From Mycobacterium sp. WUMAC-067 (lineage in GTDB: Bacteria; Actinomycetota; Actinomycetes; Mycobacteriales; Mycobacteriaceae): a DNA stretch of 40,904 nt. The stretch spans positions 1 to 40,904 of the forward strand of contig NZ_JAEKMI010000041.1 in NCBI RefSeq assembly GCF_020217485.1. The letters run 5' to 3'. A program made the position numbers and the translations under genes. This document shows, piece by piece, positions 18,101 to 26,062 of this stretch. Each line of letters starts with the position of its first letter. Position 1 is the stretch's first letter. Under the pieces are notes generated by a model. It saw only the letters and a list, made by a program, of their open reading frames with translations, was not told the DNA's origin and did not search any database.

Positions 18101-19678
18101 ATCGACGACGACTTCTTCTCACTTGGGTTAGACAGCATTGTGGCGATCTCGGTGGTCCACAAGGCACGGCGGCGCGGTCTCACATTGAGTCCACGGATGC
18201 TGTTCAGCGCTCCGACAATTCGCCAACTCGCTGCTGCTATCGATGCGGCGCCGGAATCCGCGGCGGCCGTAGAGAACACCGAATACGGTGAGATACTGCC
18301 GCTGCCGATGGTGTCCTGGCTCTACGAGTACGGAAACTACCGCCGATTCACCCATACCGTGTTGCTGCGATTGCCGTCTGAAATCGACCGTCCATCAATC
18401 GAGGCGATGCTGCAACTGTTGCTCGACGGCCACGACACTCTGCGATCGATTCTGATCGAGACCGCCGAGGGGCCACGCCTGGTTACCCGCGAACCCGGCG
18501 TGGTCCGTGCCGCTGACGTGCTCACCCGTCTTGAGCTACCGAAATCGTCCGCCGCGGAATTCAATGCGGCCTTAGCGCATTCGGCGCGTAAGGTCACCGA
18601 CGAGATCGATCCCCACTCGGGTGCCATGGTGCGAGCCGTGTGGTTGTCCAGCGCCGGACCAGGCGAGATGCTGCTGATCACCGCACATCACTTGGCGGTA
18701 GATGTGGTGTCCTGGCACATCATGCTCGGGGATCTCGCGGCGGCGTGGCGCTCGGTGACATCGGGTGCGACGCCGAAGACGATGCCCGAGTTCACGTCTT
18801 ACCGCCGCTGGTCGGAACTGATGTGGCAGCGGGCCGCTACGGCCGAAGTGCAGAGCCAGCGCGATTACTGGACCGCGCAGGTTCACGGGCCGGATCCTGC
18901 GCTGGGTAGGCGGCGTCCTGATCCGACTCGTGACACGTGGTCGACTCTGCGGGTCACACGGGCACTCACACCGACTGACGTCACTGAGCGCGTGCTCACA
19001 GCGCTCACCAGAGATGGGGGCATGAACGAATTCTTGCTGGCCGCGCTCACGATGGCCGTCGCGAGTTGGCGGCGTACTCGTGCACAAAATTTTGCGGCGG
19101 GCACGCTCGTCACGATGGAGGGCCATGGGCGCGCAGACGCTATTTTGGGGACCGACACCACAAACACGGTCGGTTGGTTTACGACTGCATACCCGGTACG
19201 GCTCGGAGTGGGTGCATCAGGTGTCGATGCCGAGCAGGCAGAATGCGATCCGGCAGCGGCCCGAGCGCTATTCGATTCGGTGGCTGGCCATTTGAGTATG
19301 GTCCCGAATGAAGGTCTGGACTATGGACTGCTTCGTTATGTGGACCACGTTCCAGAATTGCAGAATTCTGTCGAACCTCAGATCATGTTCAGCTACTTGG
19401 GTCGCCTGGACCTCACTGGTGGAACCGAGCAACCATGGTCGTTAGTTGCCGGCGACCAAGGCGACGCATTGCCCGTCGACCCTGAGCCAGATCTGCCACT
19501 GCGTTTTGCGCTGTACCTCGCCGTGGCAATACGGGGAACACCGGAGGGTCCGCAACTGACGGCTAACTGGCTCTGGAGCGATGCCCTGTTCGGGCACTCC
19601 GACATCGAGCGCCTGACGCAATTCTGGCAGCGCGGCATAGCCGCGCTCGCAGCCGGATTAGATGAAAGGCCGGCATGA
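15131..19678 (+). CDS. mbtF: mbtF-like NRPS (C-A-T-E)
   Basis: A 1515-residue NRPS following mbtE. It has a condensation domain (HHILVDGWS, His140), an adenylation domain (FTSGSTGEPKG at 608; NCYGPTETTVES; YRTGDLVRR), a carrier (LGLDSI, Ser1002) and a C-terminal epimerization-type domain with HHLAVDVVSW (1186), EGHGR, TVGWFTTAYP, PNEGLDYGLLRY and FSYLGR. The A pocket read by hand is D-A-Q-D-L-L-C-V-E-K, unlike that of mbtE, so it should load a different amino acid. The GTG start has GAGG five bases upstream, formed by the mbtE stop region. Mycobactin MbtF is about 1460 residues and activates the terminal lysine. There is no fused thioesterase or reductase, so chain release must be done by another protein or by the E-like domain. 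Confidence 0.9.
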   Translation: MTTDPPQIEDVLALSPLQEGLFALYRLAQDSIDLYSMQFVVDVDGPVDLELLRRSAQAMLVRHPNLRAAFWDRDVPKPVQIVPTQAELPWSERFAPPTEFDAIARSERRRPFDLSRGPALRVVLLGTPGETRRRMIFTAHHILVDGWSLAVFFTEMLTVYRAGGSTDGLPTARPYRDYIVWLAQQDRAAAAAQWMTYLQGVSGPLMVADGTVAAGEGEPEKTELVLPAADTARLRQWVGRNGLTLNTAVLFAWAVVLSRLTDRRDVVFGTVVSGRPENLPGVETMVGLFINAVPVVHQVSSADSVVEQCARLQRESSAMRDIGYLSLSEIQREHGRGALFDSLFVFENAPIEDAIRAVTTPDGARFSPVEMESLTHYPLTVVAHMKDDALLVLVEAISEALPHLRPSQIGERLLAVLRQLPDIGDGTPDALDILTTAERAEFEGLATRPLPSAESVSVWETFERQVHATPHAVALTTGGGECYTYAELHAHACRLAGELAEQGIGPEKIVALVLPRSTRSIVAILAVLAAGGAYLPVDITLPNARIESILRQANPVLAIVEASYTELVSGGVATVVIDDPAAAGRISQRAAASPAVRRHPEHSAYVIFTSGSTGEPKGVIGTNAALLSYFADHRDRVYRAASARLGRPLRIAHAWSLSFDASWQPMVGLLDGHAIHLFDAEEMRDADRLVKGMSANQIDMIDTTPSMFLQLRAAGLLDHPLSVLALGGEAIDTALWEQLRAPSPTAVYNCYGPTETTVESVVAPVAAYQRPTIGTANAGTFGYVLDSALRMVPDGVVGELYLSGAQLARGYVGKSAMTAARFVADPLRPGQRMYRTGDLVRRLPHGGYSYLGRGDSQVKIRGYRVEIGEIEAALRGQPQIHDAAVSVLRRDSGTSLVGFVVWQEDTAADPVRLRAALAERLPPYMVPARIVAIPQLPVNANGKLDGRALDRLAEDALLRVTDGGAASASTDTERSLCGIFEEQFNGLVPHIDDDFFSLGLDSIVAISVVHKARRRGLTLSPRMLFSAPTIRQLAAAIDAAPESAAAVENTEYGEILPLPMVSWLYEYGNYRRFTHTVLLRLPSEIDRPSIEAMLQLLLDGHDTLRSILIETAEGPRLVTREPGVVRAADVLTRLELPKSSAAEFNAALAHSARKVTDEIDPHSGAMVRAVWLSSAGPGEMLLITAHHLAVDVVSWHIMLGDLAAAWRSVTSGATPKTMPEFTSYRRWSELMWQRAATAEVQSQRDYWTAQVHGPDPALGRRRPDPTRDTWSTLRVTRALTPTDVTERVLTALTRDGGMNEFLLAALTMAVASWRRTRAQNFAAGTLVTMEGHGRADAILGTDTTNTVGWFTTAYPVRLGVGASGVDAEQAECDPAAARALFDSVAGHLSMVPNEGLDYGLLRYVDHVPELQNSVEPQIMFSYLGRLDLTGGTEQPWSLVAGDQGDALPVDPEPDLPLRFALYLAVAIRGTPEGPQLTANWLWSDALFGHSDIERLTQFWQRGIAALAAGLDERPA

Positions 19679-19882
19679 AGCCTGGCGCACCCGAACTACC
19701 CACCGTCCCGGTCAGCGACCGTACGGCACCGCATCACACCGACGGTTGGCGTGCACGGCGATTTCTTTGGGTTCGGCGTCGATTCAATGTCGGCCGCCCC
19801 GATTCGCGCCCTGGCCGTCATTGCACCCCACTGCCTCGACGTCGCAGCATTGACCGACGAGGAGGTTCTCGCCGAAGGCTAG
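19675..19882 (+). pseudogene. frameshifted carrier-protein relic after mbtF
   Basis: An ATG at 19675 overlaps the mbtF stop (ATGA), the usual layout of a coupled next gene, and reads MKPGAPELPTVPVSDRT before becoming nonsensical near 19745. The adjacent frame then reads GVHGDFFGFGVDSMSA (about 19748-19795), a clear phosphopantetheine-site signature (DFFxxGxDS), and ends at TAG 19880-19882 with AALTDEEVLAEG. Together these look like a stand-alone PCP/ACP gene that lost its middle and its frame. No intact protein longer than about 70 residues is possible. The last four bases (CTAG) are shared with the stop of the opposing oxidoreductase gene. A translational frameshift in a living gene is possible but less likely, since helix I of the carrier is missing. 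Confidence 0.6.
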
Positions 19883-21288
19883 TTCGGGGCGGGTGAACCG
19901 ACGATGATACTGCCGACGCTGCACTCCTGTAGTTCATCGACACCGGTGGCCGCGACGAAAGCGGCGGTATCACCGAAGCCTTGCGCGCACGCGCCGAGGC
20001 CCATCGCGGTCGCGGCCAGGTAGATCGTCTGCATGAGGACGCCGACATCTTTGAGGATGGCGGCATAGGCGATCTGCTCGTAGGTCCACATGATGCGACC
20101 GCAACGTGCAGCCATGACGACGAGCACTTGCGGCTCGGCACCTCCGGTGAGAGTCGCTGCGGCCGGTTTCAACAGCTGGGACACGGCCTTCGAATCTGCT
20201 CCGGCGACAGGGCGTAGCACATGGTCGAACGAGTCGTAGTGGTACATCCCCGGCGCGAGTCCGGCGACATTGCGCACCACAGGGTAGAGCTCCAGCTCAT
20301 AGAGACTGCCACCAGAAGGGTATGGGCGTGACACGAGTTCCTCGCCGTCACCGACGAGTTCGGTTTTCCGTGTTCGCGCTGTGCGATAGAGCAATTCGGC
20401 CAGCTGCCCAATAGTAATCGGGCGGGCGTCATCGAATGTCCTTGTGGAAACTCGGTCTTCGAGGACGGCCGTCAAAGTCGGGTCCTGCATTCGTTTGGCC
20501 GTCAGATCGGGAACCGAAAGGGTGATCGGCTCACCCGGATAATTCGTCCTGCGCGCCGGCGGCTGTGGGAATCGACCCTTCGCCCACTTGGTCGGGCCGA
20601 ACCGCTCCCAGGTGACGGTGCGTTGACCCAGCGTGCTGCGGCGGTGAAACCACAGATCCGGTGCGCTCCAGCTGAGGGCATCGAACCTGCCGTCTTCGTC
20701 GCCGAGCTGGGTGAGGATGCCGCACCAGTGCAGATCCTCGATGAACCCTGTAGCGACGGCGCTCGGCACGCCTGAGGCGTCTGCTGCAGGCCCGTCGAGT
20801 AGGACAAGCAGGCGTGAGTCGTGAATGCGCACATCACACCATGCCAGCGGATGTTCAAGGACCAAGCCCTCTGAGTCTCGGTGCAGTACAGCAAATTTCG
20901 ATAACGCGAAGGATCGCGGCGACATCGGCGCCGGCCGCATCGCGGGCCGTCCGACCGGCAGGATGGAGTAAAAATCGTTCTTTTCGTCGCGCACCGTGAC
21001 CGCCAGCCAACCGCTCGTGGTGAGCTGATCTATCAGCGTGCCGACGCCACTTTCGCCCGCCTTCGTGAGTATCTCCGACAGCGTTGCCGGCCCGAGGTTC
21101 AGAGCCTTGAGTGCCTGTAGCTGGCCGGGGGTTAATCGGGTCAGTTTCTCGCTGCGCGGAGGATTCAGCAGCACGGCTCCAACGGGCGTGACCAAGCAGG
21201 TGACACCGGAACGGAACGCGAATCTCGTTTGGGCGGCGTATGTGACGTCGGGCAATCCGCGAACCCTTCCGCTTCCGATTTGATCCAC
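19879..21288 (-). CDS. SagB/ThcOx-type FMN-dependent oxidoreductase
   Basis: A 469-residue protein of the nitroreductase-fold SagB/ThcOx family, which oxidizes azolines to azoles in peptide natural products. The N-terminal part (about 30-130) contains a winged-helix-like segment (LTPGQLQALKAL..ATLSEIL). The C-terminal half is the flavin domain: RVSTRTFDDARPI near 280, RPYPSGGSLYELELYPVV, GMYHYDSFDHVLRPV, and GLGACAQGFGD with an SIIVGSP ending. I prefer GTG at 21288, with GAGGGAG eight bases upstream, to TTG at 21321. It converges on the NRPS operon and shares four bases with the carrier relic. Its likely role is oxidation of a ring or backbone on the assembly-line product. No iron box is visible in its upstream region. 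Confidence 0.85.
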   Translation of the reverse strand: MDQIGSGRVRGLPDVTYAAQTRFAFRSGVTCLVTPVGAVLLNPPRSEKLTRLTPGQLQALKALNLGPATLSEILTKAGESGVGTLIDQLTTSGWLAVTVRDEKNDFYSILPVGRPAMRPAPMSPRSFALSKFAVLHRDSEGLVLEHPLAWCDVRIHDSRLLVLLDGPAADASGVPSAVATGFIEDLHWCGILTQLGDEDGRFDALSWSAPDLWFHRRSTLGQRTVTWERFGPTKWAKGRFPQPPARRTNYPGEPITLSVPDLTAKRMQDPTLTAVLEDRVSTRTFDDARPITIGQLAELLYRTARTRKTELVGDGEELVSRPYPSGGSLYELELYPVVRNVAGLAPGMYHYDSFDHVLRPVAGADSKAVSQLLKPAAATLTGGAEPQVLVVMAARCGRIMWTYEQIAYAAILKDVGVLMQTIYLAATAMGLGACAQGFGDTAAFVAATGVDELQECSVGSIIVGSPAPN

Positions 21289-21653
21289 CGTGTCGACTCC
21301 CTCAGCGTAAGCGAGGCACAATTCATGCGGGTTAGCAGCTCCGGCGCGGGCTCACCAGCAAGCCAGCGGATAGCGTGCACGTGACGGACCTATCGCAAAA
21401 CGGGAAACGCGAATCGCGAAGTGCACATTTGCCACACGTAACACGGCGCTGCCGTTCGGTCTTCCGTGAGAACGGAAGGGAGTATGACCATCAAATAGTC
21501 GCTCCGGGCACGGCGGGCGGCGGGTCGGTTGGGAGGGGGGCGATAACAGTGGCCGTCGAGCCGCGCGCCGAGGTTGCCGCGCCCCGCATGGGGTCTTGAT
21601 AACATTGCTGCGTTTGCGTATGTGGCCGACCGAGCACCGACAGGGTAGAGACG
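21289..21653. other. divergent intergenic region
   Basis: This 365-base region between the SagB-type gene (minus) and the DUF1275 gene (plus) should hold both promoters. I see no IdeR-like box, no long palindrome and no coding signature. Confidence 0.5.
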
Positions 21654-22361
21654 ATGCCAACCTGGCCGATTCCCGAGACCTGGATCCCGCGGGTGGTTCT
21701 GCTCGGCTACAGTGGGTTGCTCGCCGCGGTCGCGGGGTTCGTCAATTCGGTGGCCCTTTTGGTGTGGGCATTTCCGGTGGGGAACCTCACCGCCTTGACC
21801 ACCAAGGCGGGTATGCATAGCACGAATCCTCTCATCTACCAGGGCCGCATGATCGCGGCGATCGTGTTTGGATTTCTATTCGGAGCCATTGCGGCGGGTG
21901 CGGTGCTGGCTGCCGTGCGGACTTTTGCTGGCCCTCGTCACGCTGCCGTCCTGCTGGCCGAAGCCGCGCTGCTGCTCGCCGCAGCCGGCGTTGAGCACCC
22001 GATCGGCAGGGCGCTCCTCGCCGCGTGCGCATGCGGGCTGCAGAACGGCATGACGTCCAATCTTCCGGGGATGCCGATTCGCACCACGCACTTCACCGGC
22101 ACGATTACCGACCTCGGTCTGCTCTTGGGCCGCAGCCACCGCCACCGGGTGGACAAGTGGAAGGCCACCGTGCTGACGACGACCGTGCTGCTGTTCGTCG
22201 GGGGCGCAGCCGCCGGCGTGCTGCTTGGCAACCGGATTGGTGACCACGCGCTGATTCCCCCCGCCGTCGCCTGCCTAGCTCTGGCCGCGGTCATCATGCT
22301 GCAATACCGCCGTCGCGGCGCCCGCGAGGCTCCGGTGGCAGCGGTAGTCGAGCCCGCGTAG
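21654..22361 (+). CDS. DUF1275 (YoaK family) membrane protein
   Basis: A 235-residue integral membrane protein of the DUF1275/YoaK family. It has about six hydrophobic segments. The family features seen are an early AGFVNSVALLVW helix, a GLQNGMTSNLPG loop and RTTHFTGTITDLG before a basic cytoplasmic stretch (GRSHRHRVDKWK). The biochemical function of the family is not established. ATG start preceded by a weak AGGGTAGAG. It is monocistronic: the upstream neighbour is divergent and an eroded nrnA follows. Confidence 0.87.
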   Translation: MPTWPIPETWIPRVVLLGYSGLLAAVAGFVNSVALLVWAFPVGNLTALTTKAGMHSTNPLIYQGRMIAAIVFGFLFGAIAAGAVLAAVRTFAGPRHAAVLLAEAALLLAAAGVEHPIGRALLAACACGLQNGMTSNLPGMPIRTTHFTGTITDLGLLLGRSHRHRVDKWKATVLTTTVLLFVGGAAAGVLLGNRIGDHALIPPAVACLALAAVIMLQYRRRGAREAPVAAVVEPA

Positions 22362-22603
22362 CGAGTCATCTCAGCCCGCCGGATCGCTCGGCAGCGACAC
22401 GTGCACTACTGATGCCGTACATCCTGTCGCACGCGCGGTCATGCGCTGCCGCGCAATGTGCGCTCTGAGTGCACGGACATACATGCACGCTGAGGGGCTA
22501 GAAACCTCCATCATGTTCGACGCCGACCGCAGTCGTCCTGGCTGGTAGGCGACCACCACCCGACCGAGCGCCCCTAAACTGAGGTGGCACTCATTTGCCA
22601 CGG

Positions 22604-23079
22604 GTAACGACCGACACCGGGTCGTTTCGCGCGCCCCGCGCACATCGGCTGGCCACGCGGCCCGTTGCGATCTGCTGGACAATTCCGCGATTAGCCAGGC
22701 ACCGCTGGACCACCCTGCGTCTGCCTGGCTGACGATACTGTCGTGGGTGTTGGGCTCGGCCGCCACGGTTGCCCGAAGCCGGCGGTGGTCGAGCTGGTCT
22801 ATGCGGCGGTCGGAAGCCGGCAGTGGTCGGCGCGCGCCCAGGGGAAGTTGAGAGAGCATCATCGATATCGTGTGCACCACGCGACAGGCCGAGGCGGCGA
22901 CGGTGGTTATAGAGACCGAGCCGCAGCAGGGGCCGGTGCCGACGCGGGCCAAAGCCGCGGTGGATGTGGCCGCCATCATGTCGACGTTCGGCGGCGGCGG
23001 GGACATGCTGGCCGCCAGCGATACAACCGCCGGTCCTGCCGCCGAAATTGTCACTGCCCTGGTCACGGCACTTGCCTGA
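22604..23079 (+). pseudogene. nrnA: eroded 3' part of nrnA (DHH-DHHA1 phosphoesterase)
   Basis: Three successive frames carry recognizable pieces of the mycobacterial NrnA/CnpB-like phosphoesterase. TTDTGSFRAP (from 22604; the DHH-family TDTGSF motif) runs on to AWLTILSWVLGSA; PAVVELVYAAVGSRQW follows in a second frame; then TRQAEAATVVIETEPQQ to AVDVAAIMSTFGGGGDMLAAS and the stop at 23077-23079 in a third. In functional members the last motif reads GGGGHRxAAG; here the key His is Asp. The N-terminal DHH domain with its DHH motif is absent. It sits directly before dinF, which is its usual neighbour in mycobacteria, so the pair came as one block. Confidence 0.72.
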
Positions 23080-23095
23080 CGAGCACCCGGCGGCT

Positions 23096-24430
23096 GTGCC
23101 GCCGACAGGTCCGCGAAGCCGCCGCGTCGGCGACCTGGAGCGGAGCATCACCGGCCTGGCCCTGCCGGCGCTCGCGGTGCTCGCCGCCGAACCGCTCTAC
23201 CTGTTATTCGACACTGCGGTGGTGGGCCACCTGGGTGCGGTGAGCCTGGCCGGGTTGGCCATCGGCGCCGTGGTGCTCGGCCTGGTCGGAGTCCAGTTCC
23301 TGTTCTTGTCGTATGGCACGACGTCACGCTCCGCCCGCCACTTCGGTGCCGGCGACCGGGCATCGGCGGTCACGGAGGGAGTGCAGGCCACGTGGTTGGC
23401 GCTCGGCCTGGGCGCCCTGATCGTCGTCATGGTGCAGGCCGCCGCGGCGCCGCTGGTGTCGGCGATCGCCGCACGCGGGCAGATCGCCGGCGCGGCGTTG
23501 CCGTGGTTGCGGATCGCGATCGTAGCCGCTCCGGCGATCCTGGTGTCGCTGGCAGGTAACGGGTGGATGCGCGGGGTGCAGGACACCGCGCGACCCCTGC
23601 GCTATGTGGTCGCCGGTTTCGGGCTGTCGGCGCTGCTGTGCCCGTCGCTGGTGTACGGCTGGCTGGGCTTGCCCCGCCTGGGCCTGGCCGGCTCGGCGGT
23701 GGCCAACCTGGTGGGCCAGTTGCTGACAGCATTGCTGTTCGGGCGCGCGCTGTTGGCCGAGCGGGTGCCGCTGCGGCTCGACCGCACTGTGCTGCGCGCC
23801 CAAGTGCTGATGGGCCGCGATCTGATCGTTCGGACCCTGTCGTTCCAGGTTTGTTTCATCTCCGCCGCGGCGGTGGCCGCCCGGTTCGGCACAGCGGCGG
23901 TGGCCGCGCACCAGGTGCTGCTGCAGCTGTGGGATTTAGCTGTGCTGGTGCTCGACGCGCTGGCGATCGCGGCGCAGTCGCTGGTGGGCGCGGCATTGGG
24001 GGCAGGCCAGACCGTGCGTGCCAAGTCGGTGGCCCGGCATGTGGCGGCGTATTCGCTGGCCGCCGCGACGCTGCTTGCTCTCATGTTCGGCCTGGGCGCT
24101 CCGGTACTGCCCACGTTGTTCACTCACGACCGGTCAGTTCTGGACGCCATCGCTGTGCCGTTGTGGTTCTTGATCGCCCAGCTGCCGATCCAAGGGATCG
24201 TGTTCAGCCTGGACGGAGTCTTGGTCGGCGCCGGCGACGCCAGGTTCATCCGCAACGCCACGCTGATCAGCGCATCGGTCGGGTTCTTGCCGTTGATCTG
24301 GCTGTCGTTGATCTTTGGCTGGGGACTCGCCGGTGTCTGGTCGGGTTTGGGCACCTTCATGGTGATGCGATTGGGTTTCGTGGGGTGGCGGGTGTGGTCC
24401 GGTCGTTGGACGGTGCAGGGCACCGGCTAA
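23096..24430 (+). CDS. dinF: MATE family efflux protein, DinF-like
   Basis: A 444-residue multidrug/metabolite exporter of the MATE superfamily, DinF branch, with about twelve membrane helices. Recognizable stretches are ALAVLAAEPLYLLFDTAVVGHLG near the N-terminus, ARFGTAAVAAHQVLLQLWDL in the second half, and QLPIQGIVFSLDGVLVGAGDARF. The frame is open far upstream, but that part overlaps the nrnA relic and reads as low-complexity sequence. Likely starts are TTG at 23072 (overlapping the relic's stop) or GTG at 23096, which I chose with low certainty. The coding sequence is intact although its upstream partner is destroyed. The transported compound is unknown; export of the neighbouring siderophore-like product is only a possibility. 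Confidence 0.87.
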   Translation: MPPTGPRSRRVGDLERSITGLALPALAVLAAEPLYLLFDTAVVGHLGAVSLAGLAIGAVVLGLVGVQFLFLSYGTTSRSARHFGAGDRASAVTEGVQATWLALGLGALIVVMVQAAAAPLVSAIAARGQIAGAALPWLRIAIVAAPAILVSLAGNGWMRGVQDTARPLRYVVAGFGLSALLCPSLVYGWLGLPRLGLAGSAVANLVGQLLTALLFGRALLAERVPLRLDRTVLRAQVLMGRDLIVRTLSFQVCFISAAAVAARFGTAAVAAHQVLLQLWDLAVLVLDALAIAAQSLVGAALGAGQTVRAKSVARHVAAYSLAAATLLALMFGLGAPVLPTLFTHDRSVLDAIAVPLWFLIAQLPIQGIVFSLDGVLVGAGDARFIRNATLISASVGFLPLIWLSLIFGWGLAGVWSGLGTFMVMRLGFVGWRVWSGRWTVQGTG

Positions 24431-24444
24431 TGCCCTTGTGGGCA
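24431..24444 (+). terminator. short hairpin after dinF
   Basis: TGCCC TTGT GGGCA forms a perfect 5-bp stem directly after the dinF stop, in a convergent gap. No T-run follows, which is common in actinobacteria, so termination is plausible but unproven. Confidence 0.35.
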
Positions 24445-24646
24445 ATGCGCCGAAGTTTCGTGCACGGTTAGCCCAACGCCTCGTCGGCGAGTCGGCCTGC
24501 ACGCGCGCCGAACGACGGATTCCACCACCGCAAGCAGCAGCCCCTCATCCCACGACAGCTCATCATCCGTTCTCGGCACTCACTGTGACTCGGTGACCGC
24601 GATGAATCGATACTGCTGCGGTGAAAATCCCCTACAGACTGCGCGG

Positions 24647-26062
24647 TCAGACCGTGGGCCGCTGGTCGGCCCGCGCCGTCCGGACTGTGCCATTCTGCCG
24701 CAAGGCGGGAAGTCGGGTGATGAATGTTGCGCCGTGGCCAGGAGTGCTGTGGGCGGTGATCATCCCGCCATGGGCCTTGACGAGCTGGGCGACGACCGCC
24801 AGTCCGATGCCGGAGCCGTCGGCGCGCGCGGTGCGGCTGCGATAGAAGCGGTCAAAGATGTGCGGCAGGTCGTCGGCCGGAATGCCGGACCCGGTGTCGG
24901 CGATGGCGAGCTCGGCCCATCCGTCGATCTCGTGCAGGGTGAGGGTGACCGCGCCGCCGGCGGGCACGAACTTCAGCGTGTTGGTCAGCTGATTGGCGAC
25001 GATTTGGGCAACTCGCACCGGATCCGCGTCAACCCATACCTCGTCGAAGTCGGTGCGCACGTCTATAGCGGCTTCGTCGAATCTGCCGGCCAGCGAGTCC
25101 GCGGTGTCGGCCACGATGCTGGTCAGTGAAATCGGATGCCGGTCCAGGGTGAACGCGGCAGCGTCGGCGGAGGCCAGCGCTTCCAGGTCAGCGACCAAGT
25201 GGGTCAAGCGCAGGGTTTCGTTATGCAGGGAGCGGATGACGCCGTCGGTGGGCTGGCGAATTCCGTCTTGCACTGCCTCGAGTTCACTGCGAAGGATTGC
25301 CAGCGGGGTGCGCAACTCGTGGGCGACATCCGCGGTGAAAGCGCGGCGCAGTTGATCCTCTTTTACGACGTGTTCGACCATGGTGTTGAAAGCCTTTGCC
25401 AACTGCCCTATTTCGTTGTTAGGAACAGCGGTGACGCGTCGGTCCCGATGTCCAGCGGCGAGAGCGCCGGCGGCGCTGGTTAGTTCGGTGATGGGTTTGG
25501 TGGCGCGGCGGGCGGTGTACACGCCGACGAGCAGCGCTACCAGCGCCGCAGTGAGCGCACCGGCCAGCAGTAGCCGGTTGACCGATGAATGGAATTCCTT
25601 GTCCACGGTAGGTACTGCGCCTTGCGGTACGCGAACGACGAGGGTACCGACTTGCCTGCCCGCGACAACAACGGGCAAGCTGCGGGGTGGCCCGAGGCCA
25701 CCGGTGCCCATCATTTTGCGGTGCATCTCGGGTGTGCCTGCGTCGGTGTTGGCGTCGGCCACTGACCACACGCGATGACCAGAGGCATCGCGAAGTTCGG
25801 CCTCAGAGCCGGTCATGATCACGGTAGGCGCAATGCGGTTCAGCGACATGGGGCTCCAGGCATCGTTGCGGCGATAGTCGGCGGCAAACAGCGCCACCAG
25901 CTGCTCCTGCTGAGCGTGTTGCTGTTTATCGAGGTAGTCCTGAAACCGTCCGGCGAAGGCCGTGTTGACCAGGACCGCGGTCAGTAGGGCGGAGCCGGCG
26001 CCGAGCGCCGCGAAGGCCAGCGCGAGTCGGCGGGCGAACCGGCCCGGCAGCAAACTAGGCAT
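24647..26062 (-). CDS. sensor histidine kinase (HAMP-HisKA-HATPase)
   Basis: A 471-residue membrane sensor kinase. TM1 is at about 10-35, an extracytoplasmic sensor at 36-160 and TM2 at about 163-185. HAMP follows, then a HisKA domain with the phospho-acceptor His248 in DVAHELRTPLA. The ATP-binding domain has an N-box (QIVANQLTNTLKF), DTGSGIP, a FDRFYRS F-box and GSGIGLAVV. The sensor domain includes a short Met/His patch (EMHRKMMG, about 112-119), which might touch a metal, but no family assignment is possible. ATG at 26062 overlaps the response-regulator stop by 8 bp, so both are made from one transcript in the order regulator then kinase. Confidence 0.92.
   Translation of the reverse strand: MPSLLPGRFARRLALAFAALGAGSALLTAVLVNTAFAGRFQDYLDKQQHAQQEQLVALFAADYRRNDAWSPMSLNRIAPTVIMTGSEAELRDASGHRVWSVADANTDAGTPEMHRKMMGTGGLGPPRSLPVVVAGRQVGTLVVRVPQGAVPTVDKEFHSSVNRLLLAGALTAALVALLVGVYTARRATKPITELTSAAGALAAGHRDRRVTAVPNNEIGQLAKAFNTMVEHVVKEDQLRRAFTADVAHELRTPLAILRSELEAVQDGIRQPTDGVIRSLHNETLRLTHLVADLEALASADAAAFTLDRHPISLTSIVADTADSLAGRFDEAAIDVRTDFDEVWVDADPVRVAQIVANQLTNTLKFVPAGGAVTLTLHEIDGWAELAIADTGSGIPADDLPHIFDRFYRSRTARADGSGIGLAVVAQLVKAHGGMITAHSTPGHGATFITRLPALRQNGTVRTARADQRPTV

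Noticed and set aside
21322..21350. GGTTAGCAG motif near the SagB-type gene as a third iron box
   Set aside because: Only a few bases of one half-site match and there is no dyad.
22371..23151. Minus-strand open frames around the nrnA relic
   Set aside because: The plus strand carries recognizable DHHA1-family motifs here; the minus-strand frames are its reverse reading.
24470..24580. Minus-strand frame reading DDELSWDEGLLLAVVESVV between dinF and the kinase gene
   Set aside because: It looks protein-like but is short, has no start in frame and matches no family I know; too weak to list as a gene.
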